Position numbers and translations under genes: made by a program. Below the pieces are notes generated by a model. That model searched no databases. It was given only the letters and a program-made list of their open reading frames with translations, and had not been told where the DNA came from. A DNA stretch of 64,000 bases from assembly GCF_963169125.1 (NCBI RefSeq), contig NC_084796.1, forward strand, positions 90,070,888 through 90,134,887, given 5' to 3'. This document shows, in pieces, positions 21,542 to 34,284 of the stretch (position 1 is the stretch's first letter; the number at the start of each line of letters is the position of its first letter). The stretch is from Humulus lupulus. Taxonomy: Eukaryota; Streptophyta; Magnoliopsida; Rosales; Cannabaceae.

Positions 21542-24179
21542 TTGTTCCTGTAACGTCCTACGTTTTCGGGTACCTTTAAACGACTCGGGTCGAGATTTTT
21601 CCCCCGGGTTAAGAATATTATATTAAATAATATTATATTTTGTTTGTAAGTATTCCATGAGTTATTGCTAGCCAAAATATGAATTTTGTGATTTTAAAAG
21701 TCAAGATAAGACTTTCGATCCTGGACCGACACAAAAACCCTGATCGGGTAAAAATCTTAGAAAATAAAATTAAAAATCATGACAATTATATTTTGGGCAT
21801 AAAATACATTCATAAAAGTTAAAGTTTGGTCAAAAATAATAAACCTAAAAGAAAATTGAAATTTTAGGGCATTTTGTGTTAAATGTCTAATTTTGCCGAA
21901 ATGGGGAATTTTATTCCATGAATGGACATTAGGTTAAATTTTATTATGTGATTAATTAAATTAAATGTGAGAGGCATTTAATTTAATTAATTAATGTTAA
22001 GTTTGGTGGTTAAAACTTAATAAGAGTGAAAAAGGTGTCAAAAGCCAATTTGGACTTTTCTTCTTATGAAACATTTATTAACCTTTATAAAAAAAAAATG
22101 AAATGATCACATATATATAGCAAAGGGTGGCCGGCCATGTGGTATTTTAGAGTTGTGTGAACCCAATTTTTTAAAGATAAAATCTCATTTAATTAAGAAG
22201 TCAAGTGGGCAAGTGGGTAGAAAAGCACTCAAGTATTTTGTGATATTTTGAAGAGTTTTGTGATCAATTCTAACCCTAAGAACCGACCACTCTCCCTCTC
22301 TCAATCACTATCATCTTTTTTGAAAACTCTCTCAAAGTTTTCTCTCAAGATTCAACCTCAAGAACACCAAGGAAACTTGGAGGCTAAGTCTTGGTCTAGG
22401 AAGTATTTTCCCTAAGGTAAAGTTTCACTAATCTAGGCTTTTGTAAAGTTTTAAGCATAGAGTTTCAAATAGATAATTAACTATGTTGTTGGGGGAACTT
22501 GGTTAGGATTTTTGAAAGGTTTTGAAGCAGTCAAAGCTTATAGGAAGGTCCAAACCTTAAGCAAGAACACCAAAGAGGTAAAAAGTTTACTTTTGATGAT
22601 TTTGTTGTAGGGTTTTTAGTTTTAAGCATGATTTTGTATATTTAATGCTTAAAGTTTCTTGTTGGTCATGTAATAAGGTTATGTTAGTTGTTTAATAATA
22701 TTTATGATGCATGTGTATTGATTTTTGAAAATGGGAACCAAAACCCCCAAGGGTTTTGTAGGATACCCTAAAACAAAACATGTTTTGCGCTGTGACTTCC
22801 AAGGGGTCAAGCAGCCACTGTATATTATTTTTGTAAAATTAAATTGTAATGTGATGTTGTTGAGATTGAGTACATAAAATTGAGCTTTTGAAACACTAAA
22901 AAATGTTTAGAAATGAGTAAGTTATGATATTTCAAAGTTTAGGTAAAAAACTGTTTTTTCGTATTCTTATTTTCGGAACAAAGTTTGGACAGCCACTGTA
23001 TAGGGAAAATGAACCCCGTTTTTTCTAAAATTTTGTGGACATATTTCTTGCATAACCTATTATTCCACTGTAAAATTTGGTAAGAAAATATTGAACGGTT
23101 TGAAAGTTATTAACTGTCAAATTTTGGAAAAAAATAAGGACTTGAAAATAAGGTCATTTTTACCTCATTGTTGGAAAATGATTTCACCAATCAAAAATGC
23201 TTATTTTGACCTAAGATTTTACAAAGACCTAAATGGCATAAAAAAAATGGAATTGGGAAATTTTGGTAACAATTGGGTAAGTAAATTTCAAGTTATGAAC
23301 TAACGAAGTATGTAGTTAAAAATGTGAAAAATAAGCTTTTCACACTTAGTGTAAAAATGAGATTTTGGAACATAAGGTAAAATGTAAAATTTTGCTTATT
23401 TCAAGATATAAATTGGTAAGTCTTGAAATCATATTTTCACTAAAATTACCCCTTTTAGTTTAAATGAATTATTGTTATTAAAGAGCTTTTATTCTTTCTA
23501 AAAATAAGAGATTTAATTTATTAATAGTTAATAAATTAAAAGAGGGTTTAAAGCCCTATAATTTGAGAAAATAATTAAATGAATTATTTTTCTAGTAAGT
23601 AAAATTGATTAATTGATTTTGGAAAATTAATTAGTCAAGATAGGAAATTTTTAACGGTTTTCCTAATTAAAAAAAATTAGGCAATTTTCTTAAAACGGTT
23701 TTTAGATATTAAAACCTTAAGAAAAATAAAAGGAAAATTTAAGAGTTTATTTTCTTTAAAAATAATTAAGGAATTTATTAGTATTTTCTCGATATAATAC
23801 CGGCTAAAATCTTACATATTTTAACCGACTAGTCAAAAGTGCGGGTTAATAGCGATATCTTGAAAGAATAAGATTTTTAGCGGATTATGGGAAAATACCA
23901 TTGTGATACCCGAGCCTAGGTATGGAGACCTTAGGATAGGCCTCCCCGAGACTTAGGGTTTAGTCTCGAATATTTTGTATGACTTTCCTTAATAGGTTTA
24001 AAACCAAATAAGGATTATAAATCCTTACAAATGACTTTTATTAAAATGACCAAACTGCCCAAAATAATAATAATGAATTATGAGTGCCATAATTAATCCG
24101 AGTATACTGTATGGATAACTACAGTATTGGCTAAGCGTAACTGGACTGAACGTTGGAGGGTGAAAACCTGCTGAGCGCT

Positions 24180-27100
24180 TCTAAAGAACGCCCTAGACTA
24201 ATACTTACAAAACATTCCCATAACATAGTTTATAAAAGAATACCATTCATTATCAAAGTCTCAGGGGGACTTGTTTAAAACCATGCAAGTTGGCGCCACA
24301 AGTTTTAAAATAAAACATAGATTTTTATGCAAAGTTCAAAGAAACCAAAAATTAAATAACTGAGTCCCACTGATAATTTAGGAAAGTCTCTTAAAAAACA
24401 AAACATAATTTAAATGGCGTTCTACGTTGATCGTTTTTCCGTCCATAGGATTACCCCACGCCATACACCCCACGATGAAAGAACTTCTCACGTCACCACG
24501 CGTGCCATAAAGAAATCCTATTTGCTACCTGGAAGGAAAGTAGGGGGGTGAGCTAAAAGCCCAGTAAGGAAGTACAAACAAATAAGCAAGTAAGAATACA
24601 ACAAAAACAAACACTAACGTTCATCTAAAACATCATGGTATATCATAACATAATCGTAACATATCATCATATCATAACATAATCGTAACATATCATAATA
24701 TCATAACATAATCGCGACATATCATCATATCACAAACATACAGCATACATGATGAGCATGGATCGTTAGTTGTCCATGTCACCCTATGAGGTAAACAGGA
24801 GATCACTGGTCCTTGAATAACCTCGGTGCGTCCGCCCTAGGAGTTACGTCTCAATGTCCTTAGTAACTCGTTCGATGTATCTGACATCGTAATCTGTTTG
24901 ATGTATCTAACATCGTAATCTGTTTGATGTATCTAACATCGTAACTGGTTTGATGTATCTAACATCCATACACATATCACATTCAACATATCATCATGTT
25001 ATGGCATTCATAATTCATAACAATTCATTCATACAACAGTCTTACCATTCATAGCATAAAATCATAGAATCTATCTAACTTCCTTACCTCAGGTCCAAGC
25101 TAAGAATTTCACAATCTTTCAACGAGCCTATATCATAATCAAAATAACATTTCTTAGGTTCATAAAATTACTATTTTGCCCTTCCATAAAACTCATGTGT
25201 GCATGGGCCATGCACACATAATAATAGTTACACAAAACACGCAATTATCGCCATAAAAGAATAATGCTCGTTTTACACATTTTACTAGCATGATCGTTTT
25301 ATAAAAACCACATAGTTGAATAATAAACATAATGTTGGACGTAAAAGTGGATTTGCATATAACATGCATACGTGGGAACATTGCGTAATAAAGACGTTTT
25401 TCAAAAACGATAATTCTACATTTCTTACTTTTATTGTTTTAAATTCAATAAACATATTACATGCTTTATTTTTCTTAAAATTTCTAAGTTGATTAAATTT
25501 CTCAAAACATTATTTTATTTTAGCTCAAAAATAAAATATGTGACATTTTCATTTATTAATCTCAAATTACAAAGAATTAACCAAAAAGCTTGGATTTAAT
25601 TAAAATACCTATTTTAATATGTTTCTTTAGAAAAATAAATTTTATCATTGTGTTACATAAATGATGTGAAAAATATATTTTTAAGTGTGGAAAAATATAT
25701 TTTTATTTAAATTATTTAAGACTTAGTTTTATGTAACAAAATCCATATGTGACAATTAAATAACAATTTTTAACCTTTTTAAAACAACTTTCAGCCATCA
25801 TTTATTTTCTCCAAAAATCACAAATAAAAAGAATCTAAATAATTTTTCTCAATCAAAACAAAGTAAAAATCATAACTTATCAAAATATGCATTCATACCA
25901 TTAAAAATACCATTTTTCAATATTACCATAACTTAGGAAAAATAATTTATTCCAAAAACTCATCAAATTCATTTTAGTGAAATTCACTTCATATTTTCTT
26001 ACAAAAATTCCAGCAACTATTTTTATCATTAAAAATCACCATATTCAATTTAAAAGCTCATATTTTCTCAAAAATCAATAAAAAATATGTAGGTAATTAT
26101 TTGAGTAAAATATCATTTTAATGAGACTTAAAATCCCCTTTTTAATTTCATAAAATTAACATAACATCAAGAACATTACTTATGCATGCAAATCATCTTT
26201 TTATCAAACTTTTACCCAATTATTTACAAAAAATCAGCAAGCTTAATTCCTCATGAAACTCATCTTTTATCCCAAAAATTACATAAAATCATACATGTCC
26301 AATAAACACAATAACTCACAAATCCTATCATGCTCTTATTATACAAATAATTCTAAGAATATCACTAACACATATTCATATGCAACCTTATAAAACCTTA
26401 TTTTATTCCAATGAATTTATACATGAAATCCAACAAAACAATAATAACAACATACATTATTACATAAACACCATTATTCATATATGCCTTTATATTAGAC
26501 CTAACATGTTTCTATCATTATTTTCATGCATCTTATAATTTATTCATTCACAATATAACATGCATTCTATTAAAAATTTCATGGATCCAAATATCAAGAT
26601 TGCCAATTATCATCTTACCCATATTACATAGGTCCTAAAACATGGATCTAATATATTGAAAATCATACAACATCAAACAAAAATATCAAGAACATCCTTA
26701 GGTATGCCTAGGCCGAAATCTCCCTATATGCATTCATAAATTATCACTAATCATTATACATAGAAAGATCAACACCAAAACCCTTTTATACATTAAACCA
26801 TAATACCCTTCATGCAAGATCAAACAACTCATCATCAACAAGGTAACAAGAATACAAAGTACCCATTTTTTTTTCTACCCAAAACATGAATCCCCTTTTA
26901 ACCATAATCCCTCTAATAATCTATTCATCAAAACCATCACAAAATTTAGAAAGGATTTCAATACCTCTTCTTGATAGAAAATCAAGAATCAATTCCAACC
27001 AAGAGTCCAATAATCCTCCTTGCTTAAACCCTAGGGGTTGTATATTTTGAATGATCAAGATGAAGAAGAAGATGAACAAGGTTAGAAACAACCCAATAAT

Positions 27101-27960
27101 AATACTAGATTAATCATAAGGAAAAATAACCAAAAACCTTACCCTAGCTTGAACCCTTTTTTCTTCTTCTTCTTCCTTTCTTTCTTCTCCTCCTTCTCTC
27201 TCTAGGTCACACCCTCTCTCTCTCTCTTCTCTCTATATTTCGGCAGCCCAAGAGCATAATGCTCTTCCATTTTTCCCATTCCCTCTTTATCCTAATTTTC
27301 CCATAATGACCCAATAAAAGAAATAGGCAACTTTCCTATTCTCTTCTTATTTTCTCTTAATTCCTTTTTATTTTTCTTTTATTACAAAGGATAGGAGTCA
27401 AATGATAGTTTCCCAAATGGTCTATCCTCATCCAATTAAATCTCATTCTCCCAAAAGAAAAATGGAAAAAAATCAAACAAATCCCCTAATATCCTTCACG
27501 CCACCTACATGCCTTTTCCTTCCATTATATTTATTTTCCTATCAATTAAATAAAACTACACAAAAATATCAAATAAAAGGCAATTATAAAATGTGTAGAA
27601 AATCCACACATGTGCACCTTATCACCATGTACTAGCACACACTAAAACACTAGAGTGCATCACTATCTTCCATGCACCTTAGTGCACTCAACCATAGCTC
27701 ACATAATTACCTCAATTGTCACACTTATTTAAAATGTAACACTAATAGTAAAATAAACATGTTACACAATTATTCACTTATTAAATAAATTAACCAAACA
27801 ATTCTAACAATTAAATAAAATAATAAACAATCAAAAAAACAAATAATCAACTAAATAAAATAACAACACTTAAATAAAACAATTCATCACACTTAACATT
27901 TAAATAAAATAAATCACAAAATTTAAATAATCTAAAAAAAAAATAATTTGGTGCACTACA
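24180..27960 (-). repeat. 3.78-kb solo LTR F2 (minus), same family as F1
   Basis: The reverse copy of the LTR at 248-3914, within the 3.9-kb solo LTR. It is flanked by the perfect TSD GCGCT (24175-24179 and 27961-27965). Its plus-strand left edge reads TCTAAAGAACG where the terminus TGTAAAGAACG is expected; the right edge is GGTGCACTACA. It carries four units of the 26-bp minisatellite. It has no gene. Confidence 0.88.
24863..24966 (-). repeat. 26-bp minisatellite, four units, in F2
   Basis: Units at 24863-24888, 24889-24914, 24915-24940 and 24941-24966 (GTAA-TG-TTGATGTATCT-ACATC), the reverse complement of the F1 repeat, with one more unit than F1. Confidence 0.92.
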
Positions 27961-29249
27961 GCGCTAAGGACTCCAAGTAAGTCAACTTATATTGTATGGC
28001 AGCAACATGAAATGATTATTGTCTTGTATGTTAGTATAGGGATACATGCACATATATAGGCTGTCATAGAAAGTTGCTTAGAGACGTTAGTCTAGTGAGT
28101 GCTGATTTAGAAAATATGAACGGTAGATGTCCGTCATATCCTAGACGGTTGATCCCCGTCACACTGCTTGATTTTATTTATATCCGGTTCATTACCACGA
28201 CGAGTGGCCATGAGATGAGGATAAGCTGGTTAAACTTAGGGGCGCCAAGATAAATGGGACCTAGGGGCCCTCATGCTTACTTAATCATTGGACGGTTAGA
28301 ATCCGAGCAAGTGCTTTGATAAGTTATTCCCGGATAGCAGCTGTGAATATTGGCCATTCAGTGAGAGTGCCTAGAGATACTAGGGGTTGCCAAGATTGAG
28401 TGAGGCTGAACACCCTAGGGGAAACTGCTCACCAGCACCACTGATTAACATAGAAGTCTCCGTAAAACTGTGTAAATTGGATTACACTCTTGAATAAGTA
28501 GCGATGCCCTAGGTAACACGATAGTTACCCTTGATGAGAATATTTATTGGCTAGATCTTAGTGTGGGGACTCGGTTCTCTTTTACAGATTAGCAAATATG
28601 TTGGAGGGCGAGTTACGCATGAATTGTTGGAAATTGTCGAGCGTTGGTCTCGAATTATATGGTGATATAATATATCTGCTTGCTCTAGGATTTTCTGAGT
28701 GCAGGGATATAATTGTTGATAAGATATAGTTGTGATATAATATATCTGCTTGTTCTGGGATTTTCTGAGTGCAGGATTTTATCTAGTTATGAATTAATTT
28801 ATCCTTGGTTATCAAGCATGACCATAAGTTTGCCAGGACGCTTTAGCGCTCTTGAAATTGATTGTGTAGGGTCCTGGATGGGTCCGGAACCCTAATTCTC
28901 TACATGCTTTGTTTGAAAGATAATCTTACTAAGCGTTTTTGCTTACCTAGTTGTTTCATGTTGTAGGTAAGGGCAAGGGCAAGGCAGAGCAGTGAGCGCT
29001 GGAGTCTTCCTTGCAAATGTACATGTGGACCGACCTTTTGGGAAGCCGTTTGATTTTTGTAAATGTTGTGTAATTTTCCTAAACTAGGCTCACTCTACTC
29101 TTTATAAAACATGTTTGTAACTAAATGTTAAGTATGGCCATACGACTTTTGTTTTAAAGTTTTTTTTTCTATGGGTTTTTGAGACATTTTGTTAAATGAA
29201 AACATTTATATTTCTGCATTATCGAGTCTTGAAAATCCGGGTCGTTACA

Positions 29250-30335
29250 GTTCCAATCCAAATAAATTAAAATTAATGACTTCTTTGCTTGCACTCACAC
29301 CACAGTTTATTTCAAAGGATACAATATAATATAATTGGTTTCAACATCAACATCCATACGAAATGGTTTTTCTTTCCTTGTTAGATTCAAAATACATTTG
29401 TTTGTCTCATAACAATCAATATGGGACTAATTGTATTGCTTAAAACACCTCCTTGCTCAGGAAATTGATTAAAACCCTTTATCTCATAATCAAACAACTC
29501 TGGGAAAAACAAACATAAGGAACTGCCCCAAAAATATAGCAATGGCAGGGTATACTTAGACAAACATCACAAAATACACTGAAAAAAAAATAGAAAGACT
29601 GATTCAATAAATAAATAAAAATTCACATAGTTGGTGTTTAGGGAAAAACCATAATTCATCTTTAGAATGTTAAGGTAACGAAAAATTGGATAAAAAACGT
29701 TTAAGTTGGATTATATGTAAATGAAAATCATATTAAATCACAAATTGCATCTGATTTTGGGATGTAGAATTTGCATTAGACTACTGAAGTATTACAATAC
29801 CATGTAAATAATTAAAAAATAATGCACAAACTTGCAAAAAAATCAATTTCCCCAAGAATTTTCTTGAGAAACAAAAGGAAAAAAAATACAGAGATGGAAG
29901 ATTGAGACTTGATGGAAGACAGACCATTAACTTGGAACTAACCTGGTACAAGACCGCCGTAGACCCACGAGTCGAGCCACGCCGTAGACCCACCACTGCA
30001 AGCACCGTCGCACCCACGAGCGAGCCACGCCGTAGACCCACAGTCGGGCATCCCTGTCACACGACCCAAGCCGCGGGCCCCCGTCACCATGTTACACACC
30101 TGCAACAAACAGAGAGAAAGAAAGAAAGATTGAACGAGAGAGTAGCTCAGAGAGAAAGATAGAGCGAGAGAGAGATTAGGGATTTGCTTTTGGCGCCTAA
30201 GTGTATTTTGTTTACCGCCTGATTTAATTTCATTTTAGTAAAATATTTTAGTCTTTTTCTATTAGCATAGCGACAATAGCACTTTTTAAAACATGTTATA
30301 TTTTAATGTAATATATGGGCATAATTGTTGTAGTG
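29250..30335. other. CACTA right portion and subterminal GC-rich repeats
   Basis: After AT-rich sequence without recognisable exons, 29940-30100 is strikingly GC-rich and holds three copies of CGCCGTAGACCCAC with GAGCGAGCCA-type spacers, then purine-rich repeats (30105-30175). The last 100 bp are AT-rich and end with the inverted terminus at 30335. The GC-rich repeats could be subterminal transposase sites or a captured promoter or 5'UTR. The ORFs read through them are not supported. Confidence 0.55.
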
Positions 30336-30887
30336 CTTAACAGGCAGGAAGTGAGCTGACTTTGTTAGTCTATCTATTACTACCCAAGTCGAGTCATATT
30401 GCTTATTTGTTCATGGTAGTCCTATCACGAAGTCCATGGCTATGCCTTCCCACTTCCATTCTGGAATACTAAGCGGTTGCAATAAGCCTGCAGGTCGCTG
30501 ATGTTCTGCTTTCACTTGTTGGCATACTAATCTTTTAGACACATATTCTACTACGTCTTTCTTCATTCCTGGCCACCAATACAATGCCTTAAGGTTGTGA
30601 GTCATCTTGGTCGACCCTGGGTGAACTGAGTATGGAGTATTGGGTGCCTCTTCTAAAATATTCATCTAAATTCCATAGTCATTCAGCACACATACCCGAC
30701 CTTTATATCTCAAGAGCCCCTGTCCTGATAAAGAGAAATCTGTGGCCATGCCTTCTGTGACTGCAGCTATGTGAGATGCTAACATGTCATCATGCCCTTG
30801 CCCGATCCTTATTTCTGATAACTGACTTGACTGGATGGACAATTTAGCTAGTTTACCAGTGACTACTTCTATTCCGGCATTGATCTA
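30336..30887 (-). pseudogene. Element B pol, integrase N-terminal part
   Basis: This is the continuation of the chromoviral pol split by the CACTA insertion. The minus strand reads the integrase zinc-finger region (TPYSVHPGSTKMTHNLKALY, then a C-x2-C pair as LVCQQV with one Cys altered) and the start of the core (WKWEGIAMDFVIGLP). A TAG lies just upstream near 30666. The upstream linker runs to about 30887, where homology to pol stops abruptly and plus-strand LTR sequence follows. RT, RNase H, gag and the 5' LTR of this copy are therefore missing here. Confidence 0.85.
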
Positions 30888-30898
30888 CGGTATTTTTT

Positions 30899-31742
30899 AA
30901 GATAGTTTGTTTGTAGCTATAGCATTTTTGGTTTTCATGGATATTGGTCAAAGCCGGAACTTAGTTGGACACTCGTAGAAATAGTTATGAATTTTATAAG
31001 TTCAACCTATGGCTTAGAAATATTAATTTTAACATAAGGTTTGATTAATATAGTTGGTCCTAAGAATAATATTTATTATAACCTAAGGTTTAGATAAAAT
31101 AATTAAGAACGTGACACTTGTCACAAGCATGTTTATTAAGGATTTAAGTATTTTTGATGAATAATTTAATTAAAAGAAAGATCTAGAAGCTCTAGAACCT
31201 TCCATTATCTGTTAGGATCATGTTTTACACAGTCAAAGTAGTTTTAATCAATTTCAAATTATCCTAAAATGTGCAAAAATGTGTTTCCAATATTAGCGTA
31301 TGCTGATATATCGCAGCTATAGGGGCCGATATGTCGCCTATGATTGATACGGAAATCACGTTGACTTCGCACGAACGAAACCACGGACCCTCGGGACATA
31401 GGTAGGGGCAATATATCACCTACCCTAGGCGATATATTGGTTTCACAACCCATTTATGAATTTTCGTAGAATTCTGAACTAGAAACCACTCTCAACAACC
31501 TTGACTCATTCCTGAACGTTTTTGACCGAGTTCTGGGCATTTGTTGAGCGAAAAAACTCATTTTTAATCATTTATTTATTAATTTTTAAAAAGAGTTAGT
31601 TTCACTCTATGAACTTTATAAATAGGACCCTTCACTCAGCCATGCTATACATCATTCATGCACAGTTCAGAGCCTCATTCTAGAGAGAAACAAAAGCTGC
31701 TAAGTTCATTCTAGAGAGAAACACAAGGGTTTTGGGGTTAAA
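30899..31742 (+). repeat. Partial Tekay-like LTR (E1)
   Basis: LTR sequence of the element B subfamily but on the plus strand, lacking about the first 35 bp and everything after a point just beyond the TATA box (about 31616, TTTATAAATAGG). It has GATATATCG palindromes at about 31310-31440. It is cut at 31742 by the start of the next LTR. It lies head-to-head with the broken pol of element B. Confidence 0.75.
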
Positions 31743-33268
31743 TGTAGACTCCAAGAACTTTACTTAGCTAGTTAGATAGTAGTAGTAGTAGTAGTAATAG
31801 CTAGTAATAGTTGTAGTATGTTTATTACTATGGATTTTGGTTCAAGCCGGGACTTAGTTGGACAGTCGTAGCAACACTTGTTGATTTTATAAGTTTAACC
31901 TATAGTTTAAGAATATTTATTATAAAATCAGGTTTGATTAATATAGCTGATTATGAACATGATATTTATTATACAATAAGGTTTAGATAGAACCAATATG
32001 ATCATGACACTAGTCATCTGCATGTTTATTGAAAAATTAAGTATTTTTGAGGAATAGTTTATTAAGAGTAATATTTGAAATTCCCAGAGTTTGCCAGCAG
32101 CTTTGAAACCGTTATAGGACTCAGTCAAAGCTGTTTACTCAATTCAAATTAGGCTGAAAAATAGCAATTACGTGTATAATATTTCAGCGTATGCTGGTGT
32201 ATCGCAGCTCTAGGGGGTGATACATCGCCACTCAGGGAATACGAAAAACACGTAGCTTGGCACGAACACTTCGACGAGCCTCGGGAAAATAAGCCCAGGT
32301 GATATATCGCCTACCATGGGCGATATATCGGCTCTAGGGCAAGAATTTTGAATGATTTTGAAACCAAGCTAATTTTATTCCATAACCTCTTGATAAGCCT
32401 CAGAATCTTTTGACCGAGTCTTAAGCCTCTGCTGAACGAATATTCAAATGTTTTTCAATTAAAAGTCATTATTTTTATTCAAGCTAAAAGAAAATCTTTT
32501 CATTCTTGAACTCTATAAATAAGACCTAGTACCTAGCCTTTTCTTTCATTCTTCAAGCTGAGTTCAGAGACTTCAAGCTGCTAGGTTTACTTTAGAGTGT
32601 TAAATACTTGAGTTGGGGTTATAAGCTTTATCATTTTAAGATTATTAAACACTTGGGAAGTAACGTTCATAGTGTGTATTTTGATTTCGAGGTGTAGAAC
32701 GGTCATAGTGCATTCAAAGGTATTCATATTCCTAGTTCATTTCTATATATTTCATTAGTTTTCAAAGGTTTTCTCTACTCAAATCCTAACTTGTTGTTTT
32801 CCATTCATGGTTAGGCAATTAAGTTCTTTGATCTCGAGGTTTTCATTTCGGTAAGCTCTTCTTCTCAGTGGTTTAGATTTATTTCTTTTTATCTTCTTCT
32901 TTTAAAAATACTCACCTTCTCATTAATGGTTTTTAGGAGTGTTCCAAAATCCCATCCTTGTTCTCACATCCCGGTATTTGGTAAGGAAAATAGGATAGTT
33001 TTTATATGCTTATATGATTATGCTATAATATGATTTTATATGTTATGATATTTATATGTTTTGGGGCTTATAGTTGCTTAGCTAGCAAACCTCATTGTAT
33101 TTTGAGGCTTATGGTTGCTTAGTTAGCAAACCCCAATATTTACCATGTACATTGGTTAGAATTATGATATATGATTATAGTATATGTTATATATTTATAG
33201 TTTATGTTTATGTTTATGTTTCATGCTTTTAGTAGAATTTCCTTGCTGGGCATTAGGCTCATTCCTTT
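31743..33268 (+). repeat. Tekay-like LTR (E2), split by the Retand element
   Basis: Starts TGTAGACTCCAAG. It has palindrome copies at about 32193-32330, a TATA box near 32513-32522, a doubled GCTTA-TAGTTGCTTAG-TAGCAAACC unit (33060-33150) and the TTGCTGGGCATTAGGCTCATTCC landmark (33243). It is interrupted at 33269 and resumes for only 28 bp at 44827-44854 (matching ...TGTGCAGGAAAA) before the next insertion. The rest lies beyond the nested insertions and is not in the window. Confidence 0.82.
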
Positions 33269-33874
33269 TGTTGACCCTCAAATTAGCCAACGACGCGGAG
33301 TCAAATATACGACAAGAAAATAGCACAATGCTTGAAATGACAATCTAATGGAAAGTAAAGAACACCAAGAATTATAGTGGTTGGGCCCCAAAGATTGGTA
33401 ATGACCTACGTCCACTTTATACTATTATTAATGTTGAGCTTCAAAGGTGTGATCAAAGAACTAGGGTTCTTGAGTTTCACAAAACCTTAGAAGGAGAAAC
33501 AATACAGATGATGGATAACAGCAATACAACTCTCTTTCTCTCAGATCAGAAAAGATGAGTCGAAAAAAGATCCCACCTTGAGCTATTTCTTGTATATTTA
33601 TAGGCTCAAGGAGGGTTACATGAGTCAATTAATCATATCTTTCCTTAATAAACGGATATTCAAGTTATAATGAAGAGATATTCTCGGCTATCATTACAAC
33701 TATACAAATTTATACAGAAATAAGCGGAGTATACGACCAGGCTGGTCATTTATAAAACTTGAACCTCGCAAATGGAAGTGTCTCTGGTCGATAGGTGAGC
33801 AGCATCTCTGCTACATGTCGGCCACGTGTTGAAAATTCTTGCCACGTCATCCACAAATTTTTTTTGGATAAACA
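33269..33874 (-). repeat. Retand element, 3' LTR (606 bp)
   Basis: Plus-strand edges TGTTGACCCTC and TTGGATAAACA. It is the same length as the partner at 44221-44826, with scattered differences (more in the first 180 bp). The minus-strand TATA region is CCTATAAATATAC (about 33593-33605). Confidence 0.92.
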
Positions 33875-33890
33875 TTTGCCCCCTAAATTT
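33875..33890 (-). other. Retand element polypurine tract
   Basis: On the minus strand AGGGGGCAAA lies directly before the LTR start TGTTTATCC. It defines the 3' end of the internal region. Confidence 0.75.
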
Positions 33891-34106
33891 ATTTATTGCG
33901 ACCAGCAATAAGTAAACTTAGGAAACTAACCTTTCCTATACCCCACGAAATCTGTCAGAGTCACTCGTGCTTCCTCGAAAAAGGTGACCTAATCATGTCC
34001 AATCATGAATTTTTGGTTTCCAAGTAACCCTTCTGACGGCTATTACGCTCCCCCATGCCTTGAAAAAGGTAACTCATGATTAACCCTTTTTATCATATTT
34101 CAGCCA

Positions 34107-34115
34107 TTATAAATA
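34107..34115 (+). promoter_or_regulatory. Candidate TATA box of the opposite-strand gene
   Basis: TTATAAATA on the plus strand lies about 640 bp before the first likely ATG (34749) and 170 bp before a good 5' splice site (34285). It is outside the LTR, so the opposite-strand gene may have its own promoter. Confidence 0.5.
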
Positions 34116-34284
34116 ATCCCCAAATTTACTTTTTCACTTTTTACTTGCCATTTTCTTGCTAAGAACCCTCAAGAACTTCAACCCAGAGCTCAGAAACTTT
34201 GAAGATCATCTGTTGCTTGTTCTAAAGATCCTTTATTCGCACGCCAAAAGTTGCTTCATTTCAGAACCTTCAATCTTCATCTAG

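Larger units (their letters stand above)
21549..29249 (+). repeat. 3.9-kb solo LTR (family I), split by LTR F2
   Basis: Starts TGTAACGTCCTACG, ends TCCGGGTCGTTACA, with the perfect TSD GTTCC (21544-21548 and 29250-29254). The LTR parts are 21549-24174 and 27966-29249, about 3.9 kb together. The plus orientation is inferred from a TATATATAG box near 22110 and the position of the 3' motifs. No PBS, PPT or coding region is present. Two repeats at about 28655-28775 (ATATAATATATCTGCTTG...TTTTCTGAGTGCAGG) are tandem copies. Confidence 0.85.
13671..30335. mobile_element. CACTA (En/Spm) transposon carrying captured gene fragments
   Basis: The left end is CACTACAAGAAAA at 13671; the right end is TTGTTGTAGTG ending at 30335, the inverted CACTACAA terminus. 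Both sides carry the 3-bp TSD CTT (13668-13670 and 30336-30338), the size expected of this superfamily, and the host pol reads on across the gap. AT-rich subterminal text has repeated ATAACA(C/T) and GTTAT motifs at the left end. Removing later insertions leaves about 8.6 kb. Inside are a CACTA-type protein remnant (14488-14793, minus) and exon pieces of at least four plant genes on both strands. No full transposase is visible, so it is non-autonomous now, of the Pack-CACTA kind. Confidence 0.92.

Noticed and set aside
24860..24970. CRISPR-like regular repeats
   Set aside because: The units are contiguous with no spacers, in a plant LTR; it is a minisatellite.
29781..30162. Overlapping 86-codon ORFs on both strands near the CACTA right end
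   Set aside because: They read through the GC-rich repeat block and have no recognisable domain.
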